DNA from: Mesorhizobium_G sp049840935
GTDB taxonomy: Bacteria; Pseudomonadota; Alphaproteobacteria; Rhizobiales; Rhizobiaceae
Assembly (NCBI GenBank): GCA_049840935.1
Contig: JASGJA010000018.1
Location: forward strand, 1 to 64,000
Direction of reading: 5' to 3'
DNA length: 64,000 nucleotides
Shown: positions 14,826 through 23,802 of the stretch, piece by piece
Numbering within the stretch: position 1 is the stretch's first letter
Layout of the letters: every line of letters starts with the position of its first letter
Notes under the pieces: model-generated
Database searches by the model: none
Told to the model about the DNA's origin: nothing
What the model saw: only the letters and a program-made list of their open reading frames with translations
Translations under genes and position numbers: made by a program

Positions 14826-16492
14826 ACGTCCATCATTCCCCCGAGGAGCACGTCTCTGCAACGGTGGCGCTGCGCGCCGCTCTCTACCTGCGCGTCTCGA
14901 CGGCGCGGCAGGCCGAGCACGACGTGTCGATCCCCGACCAGCGCAAGCAGGGCGAGGCGTATTGCGCCTCGCGCGGCTACCAGCTCGTCGACGTGTTCGT
15001 GGAGGCCGGAGCCTCGGCCACCAACGACCGCCGGCCGGAGTTCCAGCGCATGATCGAAGCGGGCACGTCGAAGCCCTCTCCGTTCGATATCGTCGTGGTG
15101 CATTCGTTCAGCCGCTTCTTCCGCGATCACTTCGAGCTGGAGTTCTACGTCAGGAAGCTGGCGAAGAACGGCGTGCGCCTTGTCTCGATCACGCAAGAGA
15201 TGGGCGATGACCCCATGCACGTCATGATGCGGCAGATCATGGCGCTGTTCGACGAGTATCAGTCGAAGGAGAACGCCAAGCACGTCCTGCGTGCGCTCAA
15301 GGAGAATGCGCGGCAGGGCTTCTGGAACGGCGCGCAGCCGCCGATCGGCTATCGCGTCGTTGCGGCCGAGCAGCGTGGCGCGAAGGTCAAGAAGAAGCTG
15401 GAGATCGATCCGCTGCATTCGGAGACGATCCGCATGATCTACCGGCTGGCCGTCCAGGGCGACGGCGAGACCGGGCCGATGGGCGTGAAGGCCATCGTCA
15501 ACTACCTGAACAAGCGCCACATCTATACGCGCCACGGTGGCCGTTGGGGCATCGGCCAGCTCTACCGCATCCTTACGCGGCGCACCTATATCGGCGAGCA
15601 CGAGTTCAACAAGCGCTCGAAGGCCAAGGAACTGAAGCCGGAAAGCGAGGTCGTGACCGTCGAGGTTCCGCCGTTGGTCGACCGCGAGACCTTCGACAAG
15701 GTGCAGGCGCTCCTGCGTCATCGCAACCAGAAGGTCACGCCGGCGCGCGTCACCAGCGGCCCGACGCTGCTGACCGGCATCTGCCACTGCGCCAAGTGCG
15801 GGGGCGCGATGACGATCCGCACCGGCAAGAGCGGGCAGTACCGCTACTATGCCTGCTCCATCAAAGCCCGGCAGGGCGAGACCGGCTGCTCCGGCCGTTC
15901 GATCCCGATGGACAAGCTGGACGGCATCGTCGCTCGTCATATCGAGGAAAGGCTGTTGCAGCCCGACCGGCTGGAGGAGGTTCTGGCGGAGGCTCTCGAT
16001 CGCAGGAAGGAGCGCGGCGCTCGCCGCCGCGAGCAACTCGCCGAACTGCGGATGCGGATCGAGGACACCAAGATTTGCCTGAAGCGGCTTTACGACGGCG
16101 TGGAGGCAGGCACGTTCGATCCCAAGGAGCCGGCCCTGGCCGAGCGCATGGCCGGCCTGCGCGGCATCCACGACCAGGCGCAGGTCGACGCCGAGCGCAT
16201 CGAGGCGATGCTAAAGAACGCGGGAGAGAAGGCGATTTCGCCGACGACCATCCGCCGGCTCGCTGCTTCGGCGAGGGAAAAAATGAGACTCCCAGGCGGT
16301 GGCTATCGGCGCGAACACCTGCGGGCGCTGGCGCAGCATGTCGAGGTCGGCGAGCGGGAAGTTCACATCAGCGGGTCGAAACACGAGCTGCTCAAGGCGT
16401 TGACGGGCGCAGATGCGCCTAAAACGTCAACAATATCAGTGCCCATTTCTGTTCCGAAATGGCGGAAGAGGTGGGATTCGAACCCACGGTGA
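14822..16492 (+). CDS. Large serine recombinase of the integrative element
   Basis: A 556-residue large serine recombinase, expected to integrate and excise the element. The resolvase domain begins AALYLRVSTARQ (catalytic Ser about residue 26) and contains VVHSFSRFFRDHFELEFYV. A recombinase domain follows (GFWNGAQPPIGYR, then GRWGIGQLYRILTRRTYIGE), then a zinc ribbon with paired Cys (CHCAKCGG, YACSIKARQGETGC, about residues 320-360) and a coiled coil near 390-450. The last codons (KWRKRWDSNPR) are antisense to the tRNA-Ser 3' end. The start overlaps the upstream regulator. Intact and probably functional. Confidence 0.95.
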   Translation: MNVHHSPEEHVSATVALRAALYLRVSTARQAEHDVSIPDQRKQGEAYCASRGYQLVDVFVEAGASATNDRRPEFQRMIEAGTSKPSPFDIVVVHSFSRFFRDHFELEFYVRKLAKNGVRLVSITQEMGDDPMHVMMRQIMALFDEYQSKENAKHVLRALKENARQGFWNGAQPPIGYRVVAAEQRGAKVKKKLEIDPLHSETIRMIYRLAVQGDGETGPMGVKAIVNYLNKRHIYTRHGGRWGIGQLYRILTRRTYIGEHEFNKRSKAKELKPESEVVTVEVPPLVDRETFDKVQALLRHRNQKVTPARVTSGPTLLTGICHCAKCGGAMTIRTGKSGQYRYYACSIKARQGETGCSGRSIPMDKLDGIVARHIEERLLQPDRLEEVLAEALDRRKERGARRREQLAELRMRIEDTKICLKRLYDGVEAGTFDPKEPALAERMAGLRGIHDQAQVDAERIEAMLKNAGEKAISPTTIRRLAASAREKMRLPGGGYRREHLRALAQHVEVGEREVHISGSKHELLKALTGADAPKTSTISVPISVPKWRKRWDSNPR

Positions 16493-16549
16493 GCTTGCAC
16501 CCACGCCGGTTTTCAAGACCGGTGCCTTAAACCGCTCGGCCACTCTTCC
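16460..16549 (-). tRNA. tRNA-Ser(TGA), likely integration site
   Basis: A 90-nt class II tRNA with encoded CCA. Acceptor GGAAGAG pairs with CTCTTCC, a long variable arm is present (GTGGGTGCAAGCTCAC), the T-arm reads GTGGGTTCGAATCCCAC, and the anticodon loop CTTGAAA gives TGA (16513-16515). The 3' end points toward the mobile element and overlaps the last 33 bases of the recombinase gene. The tRNA is complete, so the element boundary must preserve or rebuild its 3' end. Confidence 0.96.
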
Positions 16550-16758
16550 AAACCTTGAATTCGCTAGCCTTTTGTGGGTTTTGGCATTCGGCTTTTTTCG
16601 CCGTTTGCCCCCAATTTGCTACCGAATGGCTCACAGGCAGCGGCTTTACAGCCTTCATGATTACCGCGTCAACCTGTTCTGCCGTTCCGCACGGCATTCA
16701 GCGCAGAGCTTGTGCAAAAGGCGGGCTCCGTCTCGGATAAAGACAGAGCCCGCACCTA

Positions 16759-17424
16759 TTACATTTTGGCTTTGAGTTGGGTGTTGCACTGGCTCCAGAA
16801 TTGCGGCCACTTTGCTCCGCTCGGAAGCGTGCCGCTGCTCTTTTCCTGTTGCCATTCGGATGCGCATTCGTGAATCCGCTGCTGGAAAGCGAGTTCGCCC
16901 GGCGATGCGTTTCCGTTCGCAACAGGCATCACCGATTTCGTCGCCGATTTCGATATTGTTGGTTCTGGCGGCGTCGGCTGGCTCGTATCCGAATACTGTT
17001 TGATCTTATCGCTGCATGCCGAGAGATATGCGGGCCAGGTCTGGCCGCCTAAAGTTCCGGCTGCCTTGGCTGCCTGATAGCTGGAGCTACATATCTGTTG
17101 CGTCGTTTGATGGTTGCCAGAAGGCGAGGCGGATGTGCCAGCGGTCGATGCACTAGCCGCCTTGGTCGCGCTTTTTGAACTGCTGCTGGCAGGAGCCGAA
17201 CTTGCCGCGCCGGCGTTGCCGCTTCCCTTGATACTCGCCGCGCAATCGGAATAGAACGCTGGCCATTTCTGACCATTCAGCGAGCCTCCGGCTTTGGCCG
17301 CCTGATATTTCGCGCTGCAAATTTGCTGTGTGGTTTGTGTCGCGGCGTTGGCAGGTACAACGACATAACCGGTCGCAGCGACAGCTAGTGCAGCAAAAAA
17401 TGGGATTCCAAGGTTCGATTTCAT
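16759..17424 (-). CDS. Secreted protein with three Cys-pair repeats
   Basis: A 221-residue protein with a signal peptide (MKSNLGIPFFAALAVAATGY, cleavage near AANA-AT). Three repeats of about 35 residues follow: QQICSAKYQAAKAGGSL... ending in SDCAASIK, QQICSSSYQAAKAAGTL... ending in SACSDKIK, and a divergent one from RIHECASEWQQEKSSGTL to SQCNTQLK. Each has two Cys, suggesting one disulfide per repeat in the periplasm. Ser/Ala- and Pro/Ser-rich linkers separate them. I do not recognise the family beyond similar proteins in Hyphomicrobiales. Intact; function unknown. Confidence 0.8.
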   Translation of the reverse strand: MKSNLGIPFFAALAVAATGYVVVPANAATQTTQQICSAKYQAAKAGGSLNGQKWPAFYSDCAASIKGSGNAGAASSAPASSSSKSATKAASASTAGTSASPSGNHQTTQQICSSSYQAAKAAGTLGGQTWPAYLSACSDKIKQYSDTSQPTPPEPTISKSATKSVMPVANGNASPGELAFQQRIHECASEWQQEKSSGTLPSGAKWPQFWSQCNTQLKAKM

Positions 17425-17815
17425 GGTTCGTCCTCCTTACAGACGTTCGCAATCAGCCCGCGCCACGATGTGAGCGAGAAAGCAAAGCGCAAATGGAGGC
17501 AGCGGAATGCGTCAGTGGAACGCCTTTGTGGCGAGGACGCTGTGCATGGCGATGCCAATGCGAGAATAGCTCTGCCTCAATTGTGGCAGCACTCTGAGCT
17601 GTTCAAAACATGAACGAAATTTAAGGTTGGAACTTCATCGGCGCTACCAGATGGTGCCGTTCGCTGTTCTGGCCACATTCTTGCCTATTTTCGGACATAA
17701 TCGATTAATCCGCCGCTAATTAATCCTGATTAAATAGGACGAGCGGCATCGAGGGGCTGCGTTCTCAGGGGCGTTCGTCCCATCCGATTGAATTGACGCA
17801 GGGGATGCGCCAACG
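17425..17815. other. Divergent promoter region before the RlpA gene
   Basis: These 391 bp lie between two divergent genes and should contain both promoters. The part nearest the RlpA-like gene (17690-17740) is AT-rich, with ATTAATCC-like repeats. I see no gene, hairpin of note or RNA. Confidence 0.5.
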
Positions 17816-19015
17816 ATGCCTAAAAAGACGCGGCTAAGCCACGCCTCAGTCATCGCTGTGATGTCGGTTTCGGTCGCGATGCTCGCGGCCTGCACAAGCT
17901 CTGATACCACTGTTCGCTCTGCTGTCGCCAAGAAGCGGCCCACGGAATATTTCTCCGAAGCAGAGTATGGCGTGAAGGCCAGTCCGCGCGTTTCCACCGA
18001 GCGCTCACGCCTGAAACGCGGGGGAGGGCGCGAGCAGATCGGCAAGCCCTACCAGATCCGTGGCAAGTGGTATTACCCCAAGGAAGTGAGCAGCTACACC
18101 AAGCTCGGCGCGGCTTCATGGTATGGCGATGCCTTCCATGGTCGCCTGACCGCCAATGGCGAAATTTATGACATGACGCATCTTACGGCCGCGCATCCGA
18201 CGATGCCGCTGCCGAGCTATGCGCGCGTTACAAACACGAAGAATGGTTCTTCCGTCATCGTGCGCATCAACGATCGCGGGCCGTATTCGAATGGCCGCAT
18301 CATCGATCTTTCGCGCCGCGCCGCAGAAATGCTGGATTATGTCCATTCTGGCACCGCTAGCGTTAAAGTCGAGTATGTTGGCCGTGCGCCGCTGGATGGT
18401 CAGGATGATGAATTCCTGATGGCGTCTTACCGGCCCGGCAAGAACGCGCCCGATCCTTCCGATGGCCTTCCAACTGGTGTGATGGTTGCAATGAACGGCG
18501 CAACTCCTTCGGATTCGCAGTCAGCGCCATTCCCCGGCGTGCTTTCCGACGCAGAACAGCCGGTTCCGTCGCAACCTCTTGTGGCGAGCGCTTCGATGGA
18601 TGGGTTCGACACTGGCGCGCCCGGAATTACGCAACTGGTTCTTCCCGAAATAGGGCCAATCGTAAGCTATCGTCCTGACGCTGCCCCGGTCACGGTCGCC
18701 GCACTTTCGCTGTCATACGCCCCGGCTGAGGCAAAGCGCGATAATCCAGCGTTCGCCAGCCTGCTTGCGAAGCAGGACACCGCGCCCGTGAGCGACTATG
18801 TAATGGTTGGTTCGTTTGCGGACGAGGCTGAAGCGCGCCGCCTGGAGAAAGCCCTTTCGGCTTATGGCCGCGCGGAAATATCATCGACGGTCGATGATCG
18901 TGGCGTGCGCTGGTTCGAACTCGATCTTTATGCCGATGGCCGAGCGACGCCGGATGCCATGCTTGAAGCGGCATGGTCGCTCGGTGCTGACGACGCCATG
19001 ACCGTTCGCAACTGA
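17816..19015 (+). CDS. rlpA: RlpA-like septal lytic transglycosylase lipoprotein
   Basis: A 399-residue lipoprotein. The signal region ends in the lipobox LAAC (Cys about residue 25). The double-psi beta-barrel domain is clear: SSYTKLGAASWYGDAFHGRL, ANGEIYDMTHLTAAHPTMPL, VIVRINDRGPYSNGRIIDLS (about residues 100-180). RlpA enzymes cleave naked glycan strands at the septum. A low-complexity linker leads to a C-terminal SPOR-like domain (DYVMVGSFADEAEARRLEKA, about residues 325-395), which binds denuded peptidoglycan. The ATG at 17816 is the natural start. The carboxypeptidase gene follows 16 bp later, making a cell-wall pair. Confidence 0.92.
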   Translation: MPKKTRLSHASVIAVMSVSVAMLAACTSSDTTVRSAVAKKRPTEYFSEAEYGVKASPRVSTERSRLKRGGGREQIGKPYQIRGKWYYPKEVSSYTKLGAASWYGDAFHGRLTANGEIYDMTHLTAAHPTMPLPSYARVTNTKNGSSVIVRINDRGPYSNGRIIDLSRRAAEMLDYVHSGTASVKVEYVGRAPLDGQDDEFLMASYRPGKNAPDPSDGLPTGVMVAMNGATPSDSQSAPFPGVLSDAEQPVPSQPLVASASMDGFDTGAPGITQLVLPEIGPIVSYRPDAAPVTVAALSLSYAPAEAKRDNPAFASLLAKQDTAPVSDYVMVGSFADEAEARRLEKALSAYGRAEISSTVDDRGVRWFELDLYADGRATPDAMLEAAWSLGADDAMTVRN

Positions 19016-19031
19016 CACGCGGCTAAAGCAA

Positions 19032-20207
19032 GTGCATTTCCTTCCGCGAATTGCCAATATTTGCCAGCTTGCCTTCGGGTTTGTGCTGCTTTTCTGTCTC
19101 ACGGCTAACGCCCAGCTTTTCGAAACCAAGGCGCAACAGGCATTCATGATAGATGCCGATTCCGGAACGGTTCTGATTGCCAAGAACGCTGACGCTCCTG
19201 TGCCGCCAGCATCGCTCGCCAAGCTCATGACGATGGAGGTGGTGTTCGACGCCATCACCAGCGGCAAGGCAAATCTCAACGACACCTACAAGGTCAGCGA
19301 ATATGCGTGGCGCACCGGCGGAGCGCCTTCCCGCACTTCGACAATGTTTGCCGCTCTGAACTCAGAGGTCCGGCTCGAAGATTTGATTCAGGGCGTGATT
19401 GTACAGTCCGCAAATGATGGCTGCATCATCATCGCGGAGGGCATGGCCGGATCGGAGGCCGCCTTTTCGGAACGCATGAACAGCCGCGCGCAGGCGCTTG
19501 GCATGACAAAATCCCGTTTCGTAAACTCCACCGGCCTGCCAGCACCGGGGCAGGTGGTCACGATGCGCGAGCTAGTCACGCTCGCCAATCATCTTTGGCG
19601 CGACTATCCGCAGTTCTACAAGTACTACAGCCAGCCAGAATTTACGTGGAACAAGATCACCCAGCGCAATCGCAATCCGCTGCTTGCGATGGGCATCGGC
19701 GCCGATGGTCTGGGCACCGGCTTCACTGAAGAATCCGGTTATGCGTTTGTTGGTTCGGCGGCACGCAATGACCGTCGCTTGTTCGTCGCGTTGGGCGGAC
19801 TCACCAGTGACAAGGAACGAGCGGAAGAAGCGCGCCGCATTGTAGAGTGGGGAATGACGGCGTTCGAACGTGCGCCGTTGTTTGCTGCGGATGCGGTGGT
19901 CGGCCACGCCAAGGTTTTTGGCGGCGACAAACCTTCGGTGGAGCTGAAAGCCAAAGGTGCCGTTTCAATATTCTTGCCCCAAGAAAACCGCGGCAAGGTG
20001 TTGGCGCGTGTGGTCTATCAAGGACCGCTAACCGCACCGATTGCCAAGGGAACTCCGGTTGGCTCGCTCAAGGTCTGGGTAGACCAGCAATTGACGCAGG
20101 AAACGCCGCTGTTTGCCGCTGAGGACATTGGCAAGGGTACGCTCGGTCAGCGCGCACGCAGCGCGGCTCAAGAGCTCGCTTTCGGCTGGCTTCGCGATTT
20201 TCTGTAG
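19032..20207 (+). CDS. dacF: D-alanyl-D-alanine carboxypeptidase (DacF-like)
   Basis: A 391-residue penicillin-binding protein of the S11 family, which trims pentapeptides in the periplasm. A signal peptide (FLPRIANICQLAFGFVLLFC) follows a GTG start. Catalytic motifs are SLAKLM (SxxK, about residue 60), SAN (about residue 122) and DGLGTGFTEESGY (about residue 220), where the usual KTG is read as GTG. The C-terminal beta domain (GAVSIFLPQENRGKVLARVV) and an amphipathic terminal helix (AQELAFGWLRDFL) follow. The GTG-for-KTG change may be normal in some alphaproteobacterial members. It is probably co-expressed with the RlpA-like gene. Confidence 0.92.
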   Translation: MHFLPRIANICQLAFGFVLLFCLTANAQLFETKAQQAFMIDADSGTVLIAKNADAPVPPASLAKLMTMEVVFDAITSGKANLNDTYKVSEYAWRTGGAPSRTSTMFAALNSEVRLEDLIQGVIVQSANDGCIIIAEGMAGSEAAFSERMNSRAQALGMTKSRFVNSTGLPAPGQVVTMRELVTLANHLWRDYPQFYKYYSQPEFTWNKITQRNRNPLLAMGIGADGLGTGFTEESGYAFVGSAARNDRRLFVALGGLTSDKERAEEARRIVEWGMTAFERAPLFAADAVVGHAKVFGGDKPSVELKAKGAVSIFLPQENRGKVLARVVYQGPLTAPIAKGTPVGSLKVWVDQQLTQETPLFAAEDIGKGTLGQRARSAAQELAFGWLRDFL

Positions 20208-20219
20208 CATTTTTAACTA

Positions 20220-20371
20220 CCCCTCATCCGCCTGCCGGCACCTTCTCCCTCAAGGGGAGAAGGCGGATAATTGCAGCGCCGCTCTGACTTTTCGGCGTTG
20301 CAGGTTGATGCCAACGTGGGCTTTCTTCCTTCTCCCCTTGAGGGAGAAGGTGCCGGCAGGCGGATGAGGGG
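20220..20371. repeat. 152-bp palindromic repeat element
   Basis: Two perfect 44-bp inverted arms lie at 20220-20263 and 20328-20371, each ending outward in CCCCTCATCCGCCTGCCGGC, with a 64-bp centre. Each arm also contains a smaller palindrome around TCCCTCAAGGGGAGA. The element fills the dacF-tmk gap and is typical of dispersed rhizobial palindromic repeats (MITE or REP-like). As RNA it would form a long hairpin that could attenuate transcription into tmk. Confidence 0.9.
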
Positions 20372-20434
20372 TTAAAATCCCGTTTTCCGCAAAAGCTTCT
20401 ATCCAGGCGTGAATTGCTCTAAGTAAGGGTTTCA

Positions 20435-21124
20435 TTGAAATCTTGGACACGAGCATTGGCGCGAGGATTTTTCATAACCTTTGAAGGCGGGGAGGGCGCA
20501 GGCAAATCCACCCAGATCGAGCGTTTGGCTGAAAAGCTGCGCCAGAAGGGCTACCGTATTCTGGTCACGCGCGAGCCCGGCGGTTCGCCTGGCGCAGAGG
20601 CCGTACGCCACGTACTGCTTTCAGGCGCGGCGGAGGAGTTTGGCCCGGAAATGGAAGCGCTGCTGTTCGCTGCCGCGCGCTCCGACCATGTCGAACAGGT
20701 CGTTCGCCCCGCAATCAACTCCGGCATGATCGTACTGTGCGACCGCTTCATTGACTCGTCACGAGTTTATCAGGGCGTCACCGGCAACATCGAAAAAGGC
20801 TTGATGGCCTCCATTGAGCGCGTCGCCATAAACGGCATGATGCCGGACCTTTCGCTGTTCCTTGACTTGGATGCCGAAACCGGACTGCACCGCGCGGCTG
20901 CACGCCGTTCCGAAGGGGAGGGGGCCGACCGCTTTGAGAAAGAAACCATCGCTATTCACGAGCAACGGCGACAAGCCTATCTCAATATTGCCGCCGAGGA
21001 ACCGCAGCGCTGCAAAGTTATCGACGCGGATCAGGATCCTGAAACGGTAGAACTCGCCATTGCCGAAGTCGTGTTTGCCGCGCTCGAAAAGCATTATGCA
21101 CCCGCGCATGAGGTGCAGGCATGA
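20435..21124 (+). CDS. tmk: Thymidylate kinase
   Basis: A 229-residue dTMP kinase that makes dTDP for DNA synthesis. The P-loop is FEGGEGAGKSTQ (about residues 17-27), the DR(Y/F) motif is VLCDRFIDSSRVYQG (about residue 105), and the LID-like Arg-rich part lies near LHRAAARRSEGEGADRFE. The start is not certain: TTG 20435 has AAGGG upstream, but family proteins often begin as ARGFFITFEGG, which would use TTG 20456. The stop overlaps the holB start (ATGA), so the two are coupled. Confidence 0.94.
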   Translation: MKSWTRALARGFFITFEGGEGAGKSTQIERLAEKLRQKGYRILVTREPGGSPGAEAVRHVLLSGAAEEFGPEMEALLFAAARSDHVEQVVRPAINSGMIVLCDRFIDSSRVYQGVTGNIEKGLMASIERVAINGMMPDLSLFLDLDAETGLHRAAARRSEGEGADRFEKETIAIHEQRRQAYLNIAAEEPQRCKVIDADQDPETVELAIAEVVFAALEKHYAPAHEVQA

Positions 21125-22176
21125 GCGAGGAACGGCTGGCACCAGAACAACACGATTTGCTGGAAGGCATTGCCGAGCCGTCCGAGACGCCGGAACTGAT
21201 CGGCCACATCGATGCACAGCACATGTTACTGGCGGCGCAAAGGGCAGGGCGCCTGCCCCACGCCATCGTGCTGGCAGGGCCGCAGGGCATTGGCAAAGCG
21301 ACATTCGCCTTCGCTTTTGCGCGCCACCTGCTCAGCGGCGCGGAGCCGGATATAAACTTCGAGCCGGTGCCTATCGACTCGCCAATCTACCGCCAGATTG
21401 CAAGCGGCGCGCATCCTTCCGTGTTACATCTCACGCGCCCGGCGAACGACAAGACTAAGGGCTTCAAGACCGTGCTGTCGGTGGATGAAATCCGCCGCAT
21501 CGGTCGCTTTTTGTCGCTCACTTCCGGCAATGGTGGGTACCGCGTCGTCATCATCGATCCGGCGGACGATATGCGCGCCGCAGCCGCGAACGCGCTGCTC
21601 AAAAACCTTGAGGAGCCGCCATCGCGCACCATCTTCATTCTTATTGCTCATTCGCCCGGCGCGCTGCTGCCGACCATCCGCTCGCGCTGTCAGGTCATTC
21701 GGCTAGCTCCGCTGAATGACAAAGAACTCGCCGAGGTGCTCACTCGCGCGAACCAGTGGCCCGACGACGAGCGAGTGAGCGACGCTCTGCTGGGCCGATC
21801 GGAGGGCAGCGCGCGCACCGCGATCATTCTGCAACAATATGGCGGCGTGGAAATTGCCACGGCACTCGACGCTCTTGCGACAGGCTCCGCAGACATTGCG
21901 GCGTCTCAACGCCTGGCTGAAGCTGTGAGTGGGCGCGACAGCGCGATCCAGCTTGATGTGTTCAATGGGCGCGCGCTGGAGCTTCTCGCCAACGCTGCTG
22001 CCGACGCCGCGCAATCAGGCGATACAAATCGCGCAAAAAAGCTGTCAGACGCTTGGCATATGGCGCGGATAGCTATAACCGAGACAACAACCTATAATCT
22101 TGATCAGAAACAGCACGCATTGACGATGATCAGCCGCCTCAACACCGCACTCAAGCCGCAAAGCGGGCGAATGTGA
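21121..22176 (+). CDS. holB: DNA polymerase III subunit delta'
   Basis: A 351-residue clamp-loader subunit (AAA+ fold) of the replicase. It shows IGHIDAQHMLLAAQRAGRLP, the degenerate P-loop VLAGPQGIGKATFAFAFARH (about residues 58-77) and, after KTVLSVDEIRRIGRFLSLTS, VVIIDPADDMRAAAANALLK, where sensor and Arg-finger-like residues (LPTIRSRCQ) follow. There is no zinc-binding Cys cluster visible, as in some alphaproteobacterial forms. The start overlaps tmk by four bases; metG follows. The order tmk-holB-metG-tatD is conserved in Hyphomicrobiales. Confidence 0.94.
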   Translation: MSEERLAPEQHDLLEGIAEPSETPELIGHIDAQHMLLAAQRAGRLPHAIVLAGPQGIGKATFAFAFARHLLSGAEPDINFEPVPIDSPIYRQIASGAHPSVLHLTRPANDKTKGFKTVLSVDEIRRIGRFLSLTSGNGGYRVVIIDPADDMRAAAANALLKNLEEPPSRTIFILIAHSPGALLPTIRSRCQVIRLAPLNDKELAEVLTRANQWPDDERVSDALLGRSEGSARTAIILQQYGGVEIATALDALATGSADIAASQRLAEAVSGRDSAIQLDVFNGRALELLANAAADAAQSGDTNRAKKLSDAWHMARIAITETTTYNLDQKQHALTMISRLNTALKPQSGRM

Positions 22177-22254
22177 AGCTGGCCCTGCGCCGGTCCCGCG
22201 TCGGCGCGCTGAAAATAGTCGATCCGAACAGCCATTCCTGAGAGTTGCCGCGCC

Positions 22255-23800
22255 ATGTCCCGCGAGACGTTTTATATCACTACGCCCATCTTCTACCCGA
22301 ACGGCAGGCCGCATATCGGCCATGCCTACACCGACATCGCCACCGATGTTCTAGCCCGCTTCCAGCGGCTGGACGGCAAAGATGTGTTCTTCCTCACCGG
22401 TACGGATGAGCACGGCCTGAAGATGAAGCAGAACGCCGACACGCTGGGAATTACACCCAAGGAACTTGCCGACCGCAATTCGGCGGTTTTCAGGGAAATG
22501 CTCGTCAAGCTCGGTTGCTCGAACGACCAGTTCATTCGCACCACAGAGCCGCGTCATTACCGCGCCAGCCAGGCAATTTGGGAAAAAATGGCCGCCAATG
22601 GCGACATCTATCTCGGTGGCTATTCCGGCTGGTATTCCGTGCGTCAGGAAGCCTATTTCGACGAAAAGGAAACGTCCGTCGGTGATGATGGCGTGCGCCG
22701 CGAGCCGCTTGGCTCGCCTGTCGAGTGGAACGAAGAGCAGACCTACTTCTTCCGCCTGTCCGCTTATCAGGAAAAGCTGCTGGCTTATTACGAAGCCAAC
22801 CCGGACTTTATCGGACCGGCAGAGCGCCGCAACGAGATCATCAGCTTCGTTAAATCCGGTCTGAAAGACCTGTCCATCTCGCGCTCGACTTTCGATTGGG
22901 GTGTGCCAGTTCCCGGCGACCCCAAGCATGTAATGTACGTCTGGGTCGACGCGCTGACCAACTACATCACAGGCGCGGGCTATCCCGACACCAACGATCC
23001 GCAATGGCGCTACTGGCCTGCGGTGCACATCGTCGGCAAGGATATCGTGCGTTTCCACGCGGTCTATTGGCCTGCATTCCTCATGTCGGCGGGCATCGAG
23101 TTGCCGAAGCGCGTGTTTGCGCACGGATTCCTGTTCAACCGCGGTGAGAAAATGTCGAAATCGGTCGGCAATGTGGTCGATCCGTTCGAACTTGTGGACA
23201 AATACGGGCTGGATCAGGTCCGCTATTTCTTCATGCGCGAAGTGCCGTTCGGGCAGGATGGCAGCTATAGCCATGACGCTATCGTGAACCGCACCAATGC
23301 AGACCTCGCCAACGATCTCGGCAATCTCGCGCAGCGCTCGCTTTCTATGATTGCGAAGAACTGTAACGCTGCCGTGCCTAACAGTGGCGCGCTGACAGAC
23401 GCCGACACTGCCATTCTGAATCAGGCCAGTTCAGCGCTTGAAGGCGCGCGCGCCGCGATGAAGGATCAGGCTATCAACATCGCGCTTGCAGGCATTTTCG
23501 CCGTTGTCGCGGAGGCCAACCGTTATTTCGCCGCGCAGGAGCCTTGGGCGCTCAAGAAAACGGATCCCGCGCGCATGGAAACGGTTCTCTACACCACCGC
23601 TGAGGTCATCCGGCGCGTTGCCATTATGTGCCAAGCTTTCATTCCGGGCTCTGCTGCCAAGCTGCTCGACCTGCTGGCTGTTTCGGAAGATTACGCGCAG
23701 CTTCGCTCATCTTTCGGATGACCACGCCCTGAAATCGGGCTCGCCACTGCCTGCACCGCAGCCGGTTTTCCCGCGCTATGTGGACAAGGAAGAAGCATAA
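22255..23800 (+). CDS. metG: Methionyl-tRNA synthetase, one frameshift near the end
   Basis: A class I synthetase that charges tRNA-Met. The HIGH motif is RPHIGH (about residues 18-23) and the KMSKS motif is GEKMSKSVG (about residue 300). The catalytic domain and anticodon-binding helices (EANRYFAAQEPWALKKTDPA) are complete. As written, the frame stops at 23721 after YAQLRSSFG. A second frame reads SFAHLSDDHALKSGSPLPAP and ends at 23800 (VDKEEA). Removing one G near 23692 restores DYRSFAHLS and a normal C-terminus of about 515 residues. The indel is most likely a sequence error. The tatD gene begins two bases after the stop. Confidence 0.93.
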
Positions 23801-23802
23801 GA

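Noticed and set aside
5950..16460. Horizontal transfer as the reason for the species change at 5,950
   Set aside because: The mobile element is alphaproteobacterial like the chromosome to its right, and its recombinase end is at tRNA-Ser, not at 5,950. The junction therefore is not an element boundary.
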